The notes under the pieces: generated by a model | What the model saw: the letters and a program-made list of their open reading frames with translations, nothing else | Databases searched by the model: none | Told to the model about the DNA's origin: nothing | Position numbers and translations under genes: made by a program | DNA from: Algoriphagus ratkowskyi | GTDB lineage: Bacteria; Bacteroidota; Bacteroidia; Cytophagales; Cyclobacteriaceae | Assembly: GCF_002150505.1 (NCBI RefSeq) | Contig: NZ_MSSV01000018.1 | Coordinates: 38,636-102,635 of the forward strand | DNA: 64,000 nucleotides | Reading direction: 5' to 3' | Shown here: piece by piece, positions 8,852 through 16,904 of the stretch | Layout of the letters: each line of letters opens with the position of its first letter | How positions within the stretch are numbered: position 1 is the stretch's first letter

Positions 8852-11242
8852 TTAGGCGAGCAATTCTTTGTATTTCAAAATTGAATAAAGATCCTGTCTC
8901 ACGGTGTTTTTGACGATAAGGAACCCATTAGTATCGCGATCCAAAACTCCGATATTTAGCAGCTTTCGGACAGCAGGTTTGTATTCAGTTTCGTATCTAT
9001 CGGTAAACAGATTTTTAAGTTCTAGGTCACTGCAATAGCCGAAAAGCAAGCAGTTTTTTAATATGAGCAATTCTGTGATGGATAGAAAATCGTTAAGGTG
9101 TGTCTCTTTTTCGGTAAATCTAATGGATCCATCTTCCTGCACATCAGTACAAAATATCCAAGCTTGTAAAACTGCACCTATGTTGTAATCGAATTTTTTT
9201 ATTAGCCAAGTGATTTTCTTTTGGAGTTGTACTTCATTCATTTTGACACCTTCCTTCTCATAGATAGCGCGATGGGAGGCTCCATGCCTTAGCATTACTG
9301 CTCTGTAGATTTCTTCAGAACCAGTACAGTTCGTATCTAAAAGGTTGGTGAAACCCAGGGCGAACTGCATTCTCGAATTTAAGTGAAGGTGAAGTGAGTT
9401 GGTCATGCCAACAAGTATAAACACTTTGGTAGAACTTGAGCTTATAAAATCAATTAGTGCTGTAGCATTTGCAAGTAGCGAACATTCGGAACTTCTCCAT
9501 TGATGAAAGTCATCAAGGACAAGTATAGGTTTAGAATTTCTTACCGATCTTTTCAAAAAGTTTAAGACCTCATTCAGATCAAAGCCCATTTTTTGTTTTC
9601 TGCCTTCGATGCTTATTTCCGCGCCAGGACTAAGGTAATGTACTTCATTAGACTTGAATTGATGTGAAGCGAACTCCAGCAAAGTAGACTTGCCACTTAG
9701 TGGATCTCCGAGTATAGCAACCGATCTACTTTGGCCTTTTTTCCAATTGCTTAGGATTTTAAGAAGCTCTTCTTCATGGTTCTTTCGCTTTACCAAAAAT
9801 AAGTCGCCGATAAAATTTTTATTCAGAAACAAAGAATGGTAGTGGTCTGGAGTTTCTTTCTCATTTCTTGTTTCTAATATTTCTAAGGCAACTTCCAGGC
9901 GCTGATGTGGTGTTTTCTCTTGTACCTCCTTCACTTGCTTTCCTAGATTTTTGAAAAGATTGGAGATTTTGGGCCAATAAGTATTTAAAGGACCTTGTTT
10001 GCTGGACTTTAATCTGGAGAAATTGGTTTGAAAAGGGACTTTGAGGTACTCCTCTTCAAGGTATATTTGAGTTACTTTAAAGTTGTCGATTAGCTCATTC
10101 TCTATATAAGTGATGAAATCATGACTTTGTTGAATAGCTTTTTTTTGTTGTTCAGTAACTAAGGTGAGGGAGGCTATCTCTGCATCAAGGCTGGGTATTT
10201 GTTGTGCTTTTCTAGCTACTTTCAATCCACTTTTAATTTGTGCGGCCACATTTAAGAGATGAGAATAAGTAGCCTCCTGAAGATCCCATAAATCTGTGAG
10301 GTATGGTAAAATCTCATAATCCAGCCATTTTTCAGAAAGCTTACGCAGGTCAACTTTCCGCACTACTAAAAATCCACCGGCAGTATTTATTGGTACATCA
10401 AGCGTAGGAAGTTGGTCGACTGAATAATCAAGGTGGCGGAGAGTACTTTCAGATCGAATCACCAGTCCAATCCCTAAGGAGGTTAATTCTTCAAAAGCTT
10501 TAATGGTGATATTAAGTTGTTCGAGATCGGTTGTTTTTCCAAGCTCCTTAAGGCATTCATCCGCTTTACTTTCAAAAAGACCATTTGATTTTATTACATC
10601 AGTTCTCAATTGGAGAATCATGTCTCGAATCAGCCCATAATGTGTGATAGCTTCTTTGAGACTATTATGGGTTTGGTCTATTTCAATGAATTGGTCGGAA
10701 AGGGTTTCAAATTGCACTTGGTAGGTTTTCCAAGGATTTGAGAAGTGCTTAACTGATTCTATTTTTCTATTGAGAATTTCAGGCTTTTCGAGCAATACTT
10801 TTCTCTCCTGCGCAAAATAGCTTAGTGATTTTTCTAATTCGGTGTTGAGGAGCGTTTGAGATTTCTCGAAGTGACTTTCTAATGTATCGTCAGATACCAA
10901 ACCATCTGCTGCACGAAGTTTCGCTATGCTCAGCTGCAACAGCACATCTCGCAAAAGCAAAACGATGGATTTGAATCGGTCTGGGTAGGAGAAATGGACT
11001 AAATAATGATCAACTTCTGTGATTACGGATGTATTATCTGAAGCTAAAAAGTAGGTTTCACCAACGTTACAATATACTTCAAGCAGGGAAGTGCCGTTTT
11101 CGAAAAGATAGGTATAAAGTTCCTCAGTTGAAGATTGTTCCGCAATACCTTCAATAAACTTTTGAAATTCACTTATAAATGAATCTAGAAAGATTCTTTC
11201 AACTTCGATTGGCTCTGGATTGGAAGGGGCGTTTTGGTTCAT
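8852..11242 (-). CDS. Large coiled-coil P-loop ATPase, first gene of the MscS-like/antiporter operon
   Basis: The 796-residue protein has a long, mainly helical N-terminal half with coiled-coil character and no signal peptide or membrane segment. A P-loop NTPase module follows, with Walker A GDPLSGKS at about residues 512-519 and Walker B ILVLDDFHQW with aspartates at 577-578. The last 150 residues look like helical and winged-helix material, as in AAA+ or STAND ATPases. I recognise no named family. The ATG at 11242 follows a 229-base gap and is the first gene of an operon whose next two genes encode an MscS-like protein and a cation/proton antiporter. A cytoplasmic ATPase switch acting on two membrane transport proteins is a plausible reading, but it is inference. 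The N-terminal half could be a sensor or oligomerisation region. Confidence 0.75.
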   Translation of the reverse strand: MNQNAPSNPEPIEVERIFLDSFISEFQKFIEGIAEQSSTEELYTYLFENGTSLLEVYCNVGETYFLASDNTSVITEVDHYLVHFSYPDRFKSIVLLLRDVLLQLSIAKLRAADGLVSDDTLESHFEKSQTLLNTELEKSLSYFAQERKVLLEKPEILNRKIESVKHFSNPWKTYQVQFETLSDQFIEIDQTHNSLKEAITHYGLIRDMILQLRTDVIKSNGLFESKADECLKELGKTTDLEQLNITIKAFEELTSLGIGLVIRSESTLRHLDYSVDQLPTLDVPINTAGGFLVVRKVDLRKLSEKWLDYEILPYLTDLWDLQEATYSHLLNVAAQIKSGLKVARKAQQIPSLDAEIASLTLVTEQQKKAIQQSHDFITYIENELIDNFKVTQIYLEEEYLKVPFQTNFSRLKSSKQGPLNTYWPKISNLFKNLGKQVKEVQEKTPHQRLEVALEILETRNEKETPDHYHSLFLNKNFIGDLFLVKRKNHEEELLKILSNWKKGQSRSVAILGDPLSGKSTLLEFASHQFKSNEVHYLSPGAEISIEGRKQKMGFDLNEVLNFLKRSVRNSKPILVLDDFHQWRSSECSLLANATALIDFISSSSTKVFILVGMTNSLHLHLNSRMQFALGFTNLLDTNCTGSEEIYRAVMLRHGASHRAIYEKEGVKMNEVQLQKKITWLIKKFDYNIGAVLQAWIFCTDVQEDGSIRFTEKETHLNDFLSITELLILKNCLLFGYCSDLELKNLFTDRYETEYKPAVRKLLNIGVLDRDTNGFLIVKNTVRQDLYSILKYKELLA

Positions 11243-11471
11243 TTGGAATGAAGATATTAATCAAAGAAACATAAAAAAGAGTTTAGACAAGCTCATTAAT
11301 TTTTGTTCAAGGTCTTGCCATAAATGAGGCGCTAGCTTCTAGGTTAGATTTTAATATGTTTTGATGGAAAAGTATAAAATATAAAAAAATGATGGATTGT
11401 CATCAGTTTTTCTTCTTAAAGTACATAAGCGATCAGTAATTATGAAGCAGATAGATTGATGCCTATACTTT

Positions 11472-12056
11472 CTATTTTGATTGGTTTACTAAAAAATCAC
11501 GAAATTCATCGGTGTTAAAATTGCTCATTCCCTCTTGATAAAAGACGATTTTACCGGCGGGATTTACCACCAAAGTCGTAGGGATTGATTCGCTCTGCAG
11601 ACTTTGATTCAAACCATAACTTGCATGTACCGCTGGGAAGGCCCAATTTTTACCTTCTATAAATCCTTGACTTTTCTTGATGTCATTATCAATTCCAATC
11701 ATTAAAAATTCCAAGTCTGGCTCATTTTGGACAGATTTGTACAGTTCAGAAATATGCGGCATCTCCGCTCTGCATGGCCCGCACCAAGAAGCCCACAAAT
11801 TGATAAATACGGTTTTTCCTCTGTAACTCTCTAGGTCGATTTGCTTTCCGTCAAATGTCAGAAATTTACCTCGGTAGTCGAACTGCTGATCGGTAAGGTC
11901 TGGAATCTCAATTTTAGGTTTTATTAAACCAGTAGAAAGCAATACGGATTGCATTCCTCCTACGATGACAGGCAGAAGTCCAGTGAAGTATAAAAATGCC
12001 ACTACGCTGAGCATGATTCCCCAGCTTTTGATTTCTTTTTTCCAATCTATACTCAT
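11472..12056 (-). CDS. TlpA-like thioredoxin-fold protein
   Basis: The 194-residue protein has one N-terminal membrane segment (about residues 12-40) and then a periplasmic thioredoxin-like domain. The motif WASWCGPCRAEMP places the redox pair at C92 and C95, and a cis-proline region (ESIPTTLVVNPAGK) comes later. These are hallmarks of the TlpA/ResA family, membrane-anchored thiol-disulfide reductases that keep periplasmic cysteines reduced, for instance during cytochrome c maturation. It stands alone between the methyltransferase gene (105 bases upstream) and the ATPase operon (229 bases downstream), all on the same strand. The physiological substrate cannot be told from context. Confidence 0.9.
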   Translation of the reverse strand: MSIDWKKEIKSWGIMLSVVAFLYFTGLLPVIVGGMQSVLLSTGLIKPKIEIPDLTDQQFDYRGKFLTFDGKQIDLESYRGKTVFINLWASWCGPCRAEMPHISELYKSVQNEPDLEFLMIGIDNDIKKSQGFIEGKNWAFPAVHASYGLNQSLQSESIPTTLVVNPAGKIVFYQEGMSNFNTDEFRDFLVNQSK

Positions 12057-12161
12057 TTCAGATAGTTGATTTACGATTTACGAGATTCAAAGGGACCTTT
12101 GAAGTTTTCTGATCTTGCAGGTTTTATAGGTTATTAATGAAGATTAGTAAGGTGAATAGCC

Positions 12162-12779
12162 TTACTGATTTTGAAAGCTGCAAAACACAAAGTTTTGAAC
12201 AGATTTGGACGGAGTAAGATGATCAACCGTAAAGCAATAGATCTTCTTTAAATACTTTTCAATTTTTTCACTCAAGGATTCTTCTGAATACTGCGTGATT
12301 GCTATCCCACTGCACTTGGTTGGACCATTTACTGAAAAAGTGCCAACGACAAGGTGACCGTTTGGGTTTAAATTTGCCTTAATAGTATCAAGATACTGGG
12401 CAACTTCATTATCTGGAAGAAAATGAAAAACGGCTCTATCATGCCAGAAATCGTATTTTTCGGAAGGCTGAAATGAAGTTGCGTCAGAAACAATCCACTT
12501 CACTTTGGAGGCTTGATCTCCAAGTCTTTGTATGGCTCTATCCAATGCTTTCTCAGATATGTCTAGAACTGTAATGTCTTGATAGCCAAGAGAGAGAAGG
12601 TTGTCTACAAAACAGCTGTCCCCACCTCCGCAATCAATGATCTTTGCATCCAAGGGGACGTTGAACTTCTGTAGAAATTCTAAGGAAGTTTCGGGTTTTT
12701 GCTGATACCAACTTACCTCATTGAAGTTTTTTGTTTGGTAGATGTGCTCCCAATGTTTTTTTCTGTCTTGATTTTCCAT
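12162..12779 (-). CDS. Class I SAM-dependent methyltransferase
   Basis: The 205-residue protein begins with KKHWEHIYQTKNFNEVSWYQ, common in small methyltransferases of the UbiE/thiopurine-like type. The SAM-binding motif I appears as IIDCGGGDS at residues 47-55, followed by the acidic end of strand 2 (ITVLDIS) and a motif IV-like FWHDRAVFHFL. I chose the ATG at 12779 because a GGAGG stretch lies just upstream at 12784-12788; a longer reading from a TTG at 12794 would place that stretch inside the gene. The protein would methylate a small molecule or a protein; the substrate is not evident. It is divergent from tex, with about 150 bases between the starts. Confidence 0.85.
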   Translation of the reverse strand: MENQDRKKHWEHIYQTKNFNEVSWYQQKPETSLEFLQKFNVPLDAKIIDCGGGDSCFVDNLLSLGYQDITVLDISEKALDRAIQRLGDQASKVKWIVSDATSFQPSEKYDFWHDRAVFHFLPDNEVAQYLDTIKANLNPNGHLVVGTFSVNGPTKCSGIAITQYSEESLSEKIEKYLKKIYCFTVDHLTPSKSVQNFVFCSFQNQ

Positions 12780-12870
12780 TTTTCCTCCAGTCAATAATAC
12801 AGTTTATATTTCTCGCAATTTTACAATCTTAAAATCAGACGCTTAGTGACATCTCTCACATTTCATCCTT

Positions 12871-12898
12871 TTTGTCTCCAAAAGGAGGCTTAACTTGC
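12871..12898 (+). promoter_or_regulatory. Possible tex promoter
   Basis: A TTTG at 12871-12874 and a TAACTTGC at 12891-12898 resemble the Bacteroidota -33 (TTTG) and -7 (TAnnTTTG) boxes. They lie about 35 bases ahead of the tex start. The gap of 16 bases is shorter than the usual 19-21, so this is tentative. The same TTAACTTGCA string stands in front of menB. Confidence 0.4.
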
Positions 12899-12932
12899 AG
12901 TACAATTAAAGAGTAGATTATCCCATTTCCCT

Positions 12933-15179
12933 ATGAATTACGAAGTACAAATAGCCGCTGAACTCCAAGTAAGACCCGCACAGGTGAATGCCACATTGCA
13001 ATTGCTCGACGAGGGCGGGACGGTTCCATTTATTTCTAGATATAGAAAAGAAGCCACAGGAGAGTTGGACGAAGTGCAGGTAGCTGCGATTCGTGATCGT
13101 GTGCTGCAGCTGCGTGAGTTAGCCAAGCGAAAAGAAGCTGTACTCAAGTCTATCGATGAGCAAGGGAAACTGACGCCCGAATTAAAAGGTAAGGTTAACG
13201 CCGCTGAGACCATGTCTAAGCTGGAAGATATTTATTTGCCATACAAACCTAAGCGCAGAACAAAGGCTACTATTGCCAGAGAAAAAGGCTTGGAGCCACT
13301 TGCTGAACAGATTTTTGAGCAAAAATCTATCAATCTGGAAGCAGAAGCGGAGAAGTATGTGGATGCTGCTAAGGAAGTGAGTTCTTCCGAAGAGGCTCTT
13401 CAAGGTGCTCGGGATATCATATCAGAATGGATTAATGAGAAAGCGGAGCTGAGAGAAAAGATGCGAAAGCTATTCTTGAATGAAGGTGTTTTCTCTTCGA
13501 AAGTTCTTCCGGGAAAAGAGGAAGAAGCGATTAAATACAAGGACTATTTCGAATGGTCTGAACCTATAAAAACTGCTCCCTCACATCGTGTTTTGGCGAT
13601 GAGAAGAGGAGAGAAAGAACTTTTTCTAATGTTAGATTCGCTGCCGGAAGAAGCTTCTGCGATCTATCAGATGGAAAAAATGATTCTTGTCGATGGAGCA
13701 AACTCTTCTGTTGATCAGGTGAAATTGGCTATCAAAGATTCCTATAAAAGGTTGCTCAAACCGAGCATGGAAACTGAAGTTCGCTTATTTACAAAGAAAA
13801 AAGCGGATGAGGAAGCGATCAAAGTTTTCACAGAAAATTTACGCCAGTTGCTTCTTGGAGCACCTTTGGGAGAGAAATCGGTAATGGCAATTGATCCTGG
13901 ATTCCGGACAGGGTGTAAGTTGGTTTGCCTTGGACATCAGGGTCAATTTTTACATTATGAAACTATTTTCCCTCATGAAGCTAATCGTAGAGGCCAAGAG
14001 GCAGCGATGAATGTGAAAGGATTGGTGGAGAAGTTTAAAATCGAAGCGATTGCGATCGGAAACGGGACTGCTGGGCGTGAGACGGAAGCATTTGTAAAAG
14101 GACTAGGCTTAGCTAAGTCAGTGATCGTAACGATGGTGAATGAATCTGGAGCCTCAATTTACTCTGCATCAGATGTCGCTCGGGAGGAATTTCCAGACTT
14201 GGATTTGACTATAAGAGGAGCCATTTCTATTGGTCGTAGATTGATGGATCCTTTGGCGGAATTGGTGAAAATCGATCCCAAATCCATTGGTGTTGGTCAG
14301 TATCAACATGACGTTGATCAGAATGCGCTGAAAAATGCACTAGATGACACAGTGATGTCCGCGGTGAATGGAGTAGGTGTGGAAGTGAATCTGGCTTCCA
14401 AGCAATTGCTTACCTACGTATCTGGTCTGGGGCCAACTCTGGCTCAAAATATTATTGATTTCAGAAATGAGAACGGTCCATTTAAAAGCCGGGCTCAACT
14501 GAAAAAGGTGCCTAGGCTTGGAGATAAAGCATTCGAACAAGCAGCTGGTTTCTTAAGAATCAGCAAGGCAAAACACCCGCTAGATTCATCAGCTGTTCAC
14601 CCGGAGCGATATGCATTGGTGGAGAAAATGGCTAAAGATGTAAATTCATCAGTTTCTGATTTGATGAGTTCGGAAGACTTAAGAAATAGAATTTCTCTAA
14701 AGAATTATGTGTCTGAAACGGTGGGTTTGCCTACGCTTCAGGATATTTTGGAGGAGCTCGCCAAGCCGGGAAGAGATCCTCGAGAGAGTTTTGAGGTCTT
14801 TGCTTTCGAAGAAAGTGTGAATAGCATGACCGATCTGAAAGTAGGGATGAAGTTACCAGGAGTGGTGACGAATATCACGGCCTTTGGCGCTTTTGTAGAT
14901 GTGGGAGTTCATCAGGATGGTTTGGTGCATTTGAGTCATTTGGCAGATCGATTTATCAAAGACCCGAATGAAGTGGTATCTGTGAATCAAAAAGTGCAGG
15001 TAACTGTGATGGAAATAGATATTCCCCGTAAGCGAGTTGGCTTGAGTATGAAAGCCGATCCTTTTGCGGAGCGAGGTAAAAAGATGGAGAAAAAGCCTGC
15101 GGCTAAAGTTGAAGCAAAAGAATCTGAAGGCTCTATGGCAGATAAACTGAAGATGCTGAAAGGGAAGTTTGGAGGATGA
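12933..15179 (+). CDS. tex: Tex family RNA-binding transcription accessory protein
   Basis: The 748-residue length and order match Tex proteins. There is an N-terminal helical region with the signature VPFISRYRKEATGELDE. A YqgF/RNase H-like domain begins near AIDPGFRTGCKLV. A helix-hairpin-helix part follows (LGPTLAQNIIDFRNENGPF and KVPRLGDKAFEQAAGFLRI). The C-terminal S1 RNA-binding domain lies at about residues 637-706 (GMKLPGVVTNITAFGAFVDV). A charged, lysine-rich tail follows. Tex is a cytoplasmic nucleic-acid-binding factor linked to transcription and RNA processing, and is broadly conserved. The ATG at 12933 is supported by strong similarity from the first residues (MNYEVQIAAEL). The gene stands alone, divergent from the methyltransferase. 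Confidence 0.97.
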   Translation: MNYEVQIAAELQVRPAQVNATLQLLDEGGTVPFISRYRKEATGELDEVQVAAIRDRVLQLRELAKRKEAVLKSIDEQGKLTPELKGKVNAAETMSKLEDIYLPYKPKRRTKATIAREKGLEPLAEQIFEQKSINLEAEAEKYVDAAKEVSSSEEALQGARDIISEWINEKAELREKMRKLFLNEGVFSSKVLPGKEEEAIKYKDYFEWSEPIKTAPSHRVLAMRRGEKELFLMLDSLPEEASAIYQMEKMILVDGANSSVDQVKLAIKDSYKRLLKPSMETEVRLFTKKKADEEAIKVFTENLRQLLLGAPLGEKSVMAIDPGFRTGCKLVCLGHQGQFLHYETIFPHEANRRGQEAAMNVKGLVEKFKIEAIAIGNGTAGRETEAFVKGLGLAKSVIVTMVNESGASIYSASDVAREEFPDLDLTIRGAISIGRRLMDPLAELVKIDPKSIGVGQYQHDVDQNALKNALDDTVMSAVNGVGVEVNLASKQLLTYVSGLGPTLAQNIIDFRNENGPFKSRAQLKKVPRLGDKAFEQAAGFLRISKAKHPLDSSAVHPERYALVEKMAKDVNSSVSDLMSSEDLRNRISLKNYVSETVGLPTLQDILEELAKPGRDPRESFEVFAFEESVNSMTDLKVGMKLPGVVTNITAFGAFVDVGVHQDGLVHLSHLADRFIKDPNEVVSVNQKVQVTVMEIDIPRKRVGLSMKADPFAERGKKMEKKPAAKVEAKESEGSMADKLKMLKGKFGG

Positions 15180-15242
15180 TTTTATTTAACCGCAGAGTTC
15201 GCTGAGCGGTAGCGCAAAGAAGGCGCGGAGGGTTTTGAGATT

Positions 15243-15260
15243 GTGAGTGGTGACACTCAC
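15243..15260. repeat. Hairpin repeat, GTGTC-loop family, copy 1
   Basis: A perfect 7-bp stem GTGAGTG/CACTCAC encloses a 4-base loop. It lies between the convergent tex and AAA_14 ATPase genes, followed by ATGGGCGG. The same layout with other stem bases recurs at 16792, 16860 and 56212. On the minus strand the loop region reads GTGTCACC. Confidence 0.55.
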
Positions 15261-15311
15261 ATGGGCGGTAGTAGTTAATTGAAACCCTGAGATGAAAATC
15301 TTGACGCTTTT

Positions 15312-16508
15312 TCAATACCCCATCCCAAAAACCCAAAGCGGCACCTTTTTACCGAACCCATGCTCGATCTCATCGGCAGCGATGAGATAGTTTTCGAGGT
15401 GGTTGACTTGGCTGGCATCCTTGTTTTTACCGCCGACCTCTATCACTAATTCATCGACTAAAAAGTCACCAGACTTTGGTAGTCTAACTTCTTTTTTGAT
15501 GTTTTTGAGTTGATTTAGTAGAAAGGTTTCCCGCACCGAACCGATTTCTGGAGTAGCCTTTAATGCGTAGGATAGATTGGTGTTTTCTAAGTACACTTTA
15601 TCAGGCTTTTGTAAAAGTGTAATGCCTTTACCTTCTGCGATCAGGAAATTGAGCAATCTGGCTTTTTCCAATTGGGTAAGCCATTCATAAACTGAGTCCC
15701 GACTGGTTTCTACTTTTCTCGCAATTGAAGATACATTAGGTTTTAAAGGAACTGACTCTGCCAAAACGCCTAGAAGTTTCTTGACTTTATAAGCTGTTCC
15801 AGCATTGTAATCAGCTATAAAGGCCAAGTCTGATTCCACAACGGTATTGATGATTTGCTGCAGGAAAACCGGGATGGTTTCCGGGTTTGACTCGGTGATG
15901 ATAGGGAGATAACCTCTTCTCAAGTACTCTTTGAATGCGGGTAGAGGTTGGAGTTTTGAGGTGATCTCAGGTGTAATCTGTGAATGTGAAGTTTGGATTT
16001 CTGCCAAAGAGACTGGTTGAAAATTCTGCTCTTGAGTTAAGTTCAAGTATTCCCGAAAAGACATTCCCGGTAATTCATAGCTGATCACTCGACGGCTCAA
16101 ATCTGATTCGCCTCTATAAATATCCAGTGCGGAAGAGGAGGAGAATACCACTTTCAAATCAGGGTATAAATCATAAATATTCTTGAGCTCCCGCGACCAA
16201 TTTGGATATTTGTGAACTTCATCTATAAACAGAAATCTACCACCATTTTGATAAAAGCTATCCGTTGTCTCCACCAGATTGTGTGTGTAAAACCAATAGT
16301 GATCAGCTGAAAAATATAGTGCTTGGTTGGATTGAGGTTTTATTCCATACTTGATTTGCTGAAGCATAAGCGTGGTCTTACCTGAGCCTCTCGGTCCTTT
16401 GATGGCAATCATACGTTGGTTCCAATCAATTTTATCGAAAAGGTATCTGAAGAACTTATCGTTAGTTTGATTGAGTAGGTTTTGGGAATTTGAAAATAGA
16501 ATATCCAT
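15312..16508 (-). CDS. AAA_14 / DUF4143 ATPase
   Basis: The 398-residue protein has the standard layout of this archaeal/bacterial ATPase family. An AAA domain has Walker A GPRGSGKTTLML near residue 40 and Walker B FLFIDEVHKYPNW near residue 95. A winged-helix stretch follows (SIARKVETSRDSVYEWLTQL), then the DUF4143 domain, which ends in a nuclease-like sheet (GDFLVDELVIEVGGKNKDA). Such proteins are frequent in Bacteroidota, often in multiple copies; their role is not settled, though some resemble toxin-linked or mobile-element ATPases. The ATG at 16508 lies 32 bases from a perfect 23-bp inverted repeat, which suggests tight local control. The C-terminal VEVGGKNKD resembles a PD-(D/E)XK core, so nuclease activity is possible but unproven. 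Confidence 0.88.
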   Translation of the reverse strand: MDILFSNSQNLLNQTNDKFFRYLFDKIDWNQRMIAIKGPRGSGKTTLMLQQIKYGIKPQSNQALYFSADHYWFYTHNLVETTDSFYQNGGRFLFIDEVHKYPNWSRELKNIYDLYPDLKVVFSSSSALDIYRGESDLSRRVISYELPGMSFREYLNLTQEQNFQPVSLAEIQTSHSQITPEITSKLQPLPAFKEYLRRGYLPIITESNPETIPVFLQQIINTVVESDLAFIADYNAGTAYKVKKLLGVLAESVPLKPNVSSIARKVETSRDSVYEWLTQLEKARLLNFLIAEGKGITLLQKPDKVYLENTNLSYALKATPEIGSVRETFLLNQLKNIKKEVRLPKSGDFLVDELVIEVGGKNKDASQVNHLENYLIAADEIEHGFGKKVPLWVFGMGY

Positions 16509-16540
16509 AATTTGTAGAATCCATTATGCAAATCTAATTT

Positions 16541-16601
16541 AAATATGTCGATTTAAAAAGACAATAAATATATGTAAATGTCTTTTTAAATCGACATATT
16601 T
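16541..16601. promoter_or_regulatory. Perfect 23-bp inverted repeat upstream of the AAA_14 ATPase
   Basis: Arms 16541-16563 and 16579-16601 are exact reverse complements across a 15-base spacer. Each arm also contains a smaller dyad, TGTC-N10-GACA, centred on TTTAAA, so the element can be read as two operator half-units in opposite orientation. It begins 32 bases upstream of the ATPase start codon. A binding site for a DNA-binding protein, perhaps the winged-helix ATPase itself, is likely. A cruciform or mobile-element remnant is the alternative. Confidence 0.6.
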
Positions 16602-16644
16602 GAAAGGTCAAGTATTTTTTCTAACAGGCGGCCAAATAGTCTTC

Positions 16645-16672
16645 GCCCGAAAGCGAACAAAATTGTTCGGGC
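16645..16672. repeat. Palindromic repeat with CGAACAAAATTGTTCG core
   Basis: The core at 16654-16669 is a perfect 16-bp palindrome. It is nested between GCCCGAA (16645-16651) and TTCGGGC (16666-16672), so two alternative hairpins can form. The same core, preceded by AAGCG in both cases, recurs at 56309-56324. It lies in the roughly 400-base gap between the ATPase and the permease gene. Confidence 0.5.
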
Positions 16673-16791
16673 TTAATCATCGAATTCCCTATTAAATCTC
16701 CCTTAAGCCTATAATGGCCGATTTTTTTTGGTTTGATCTTAGATAAAAGCTACCTGCTTATTAGTCCCAATAGAATTAACTGATAGTGAAT

Positions 16792-16813
16792 ATCTGAGTG
16801 AAGACACTCAGAT
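16792..16813. repeat. Hairpin repeat, GTGTC-loop family, copy 2
   Basis: Stem ATCTGAGT (16792-16799) pairs perfectly with ACTCAGAT (16806-16813) around a 6-base loop. On the minus strand the centre reads GTGTCTTC. It lies upstream of the FtsX permease gene, 46 bases before copy 3. Confidence 0.5.
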
Positions 16814-16859
16814 AGGCTTAGTTAGTGTTTACTCTATTTGTATAGACTAATTAGGAAAT

Positions 16860-16877
16860 GTGAACGAAGACGCTCAC
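16860..16877. repeat. Hairpin repeat, GTGTC-loop family, copy 3
   Basis: GTGAACG pairs with CGCTCAC with one mismatch around a 4-base loop. The minus-strand loop reads GCGTCTTC. The flank AAGGGCG resembles ATGGGCG after copy 1. Because this repeat covers the GTG at 16860, that GTG is unlikely to be the start codon of the following permease. Confidence 0.45.
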
Positions 16878-16904
16878 AAGGGCGCAGTAATAATATTTAA
16901 AACC

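Noticed and set aside
16860..16904. Upstream GTG start for the first FtsX permease
   Set aside because: The added 15 residues come from a hairpin repeat, and relatives begin at MWKTYAKIAWRNL.
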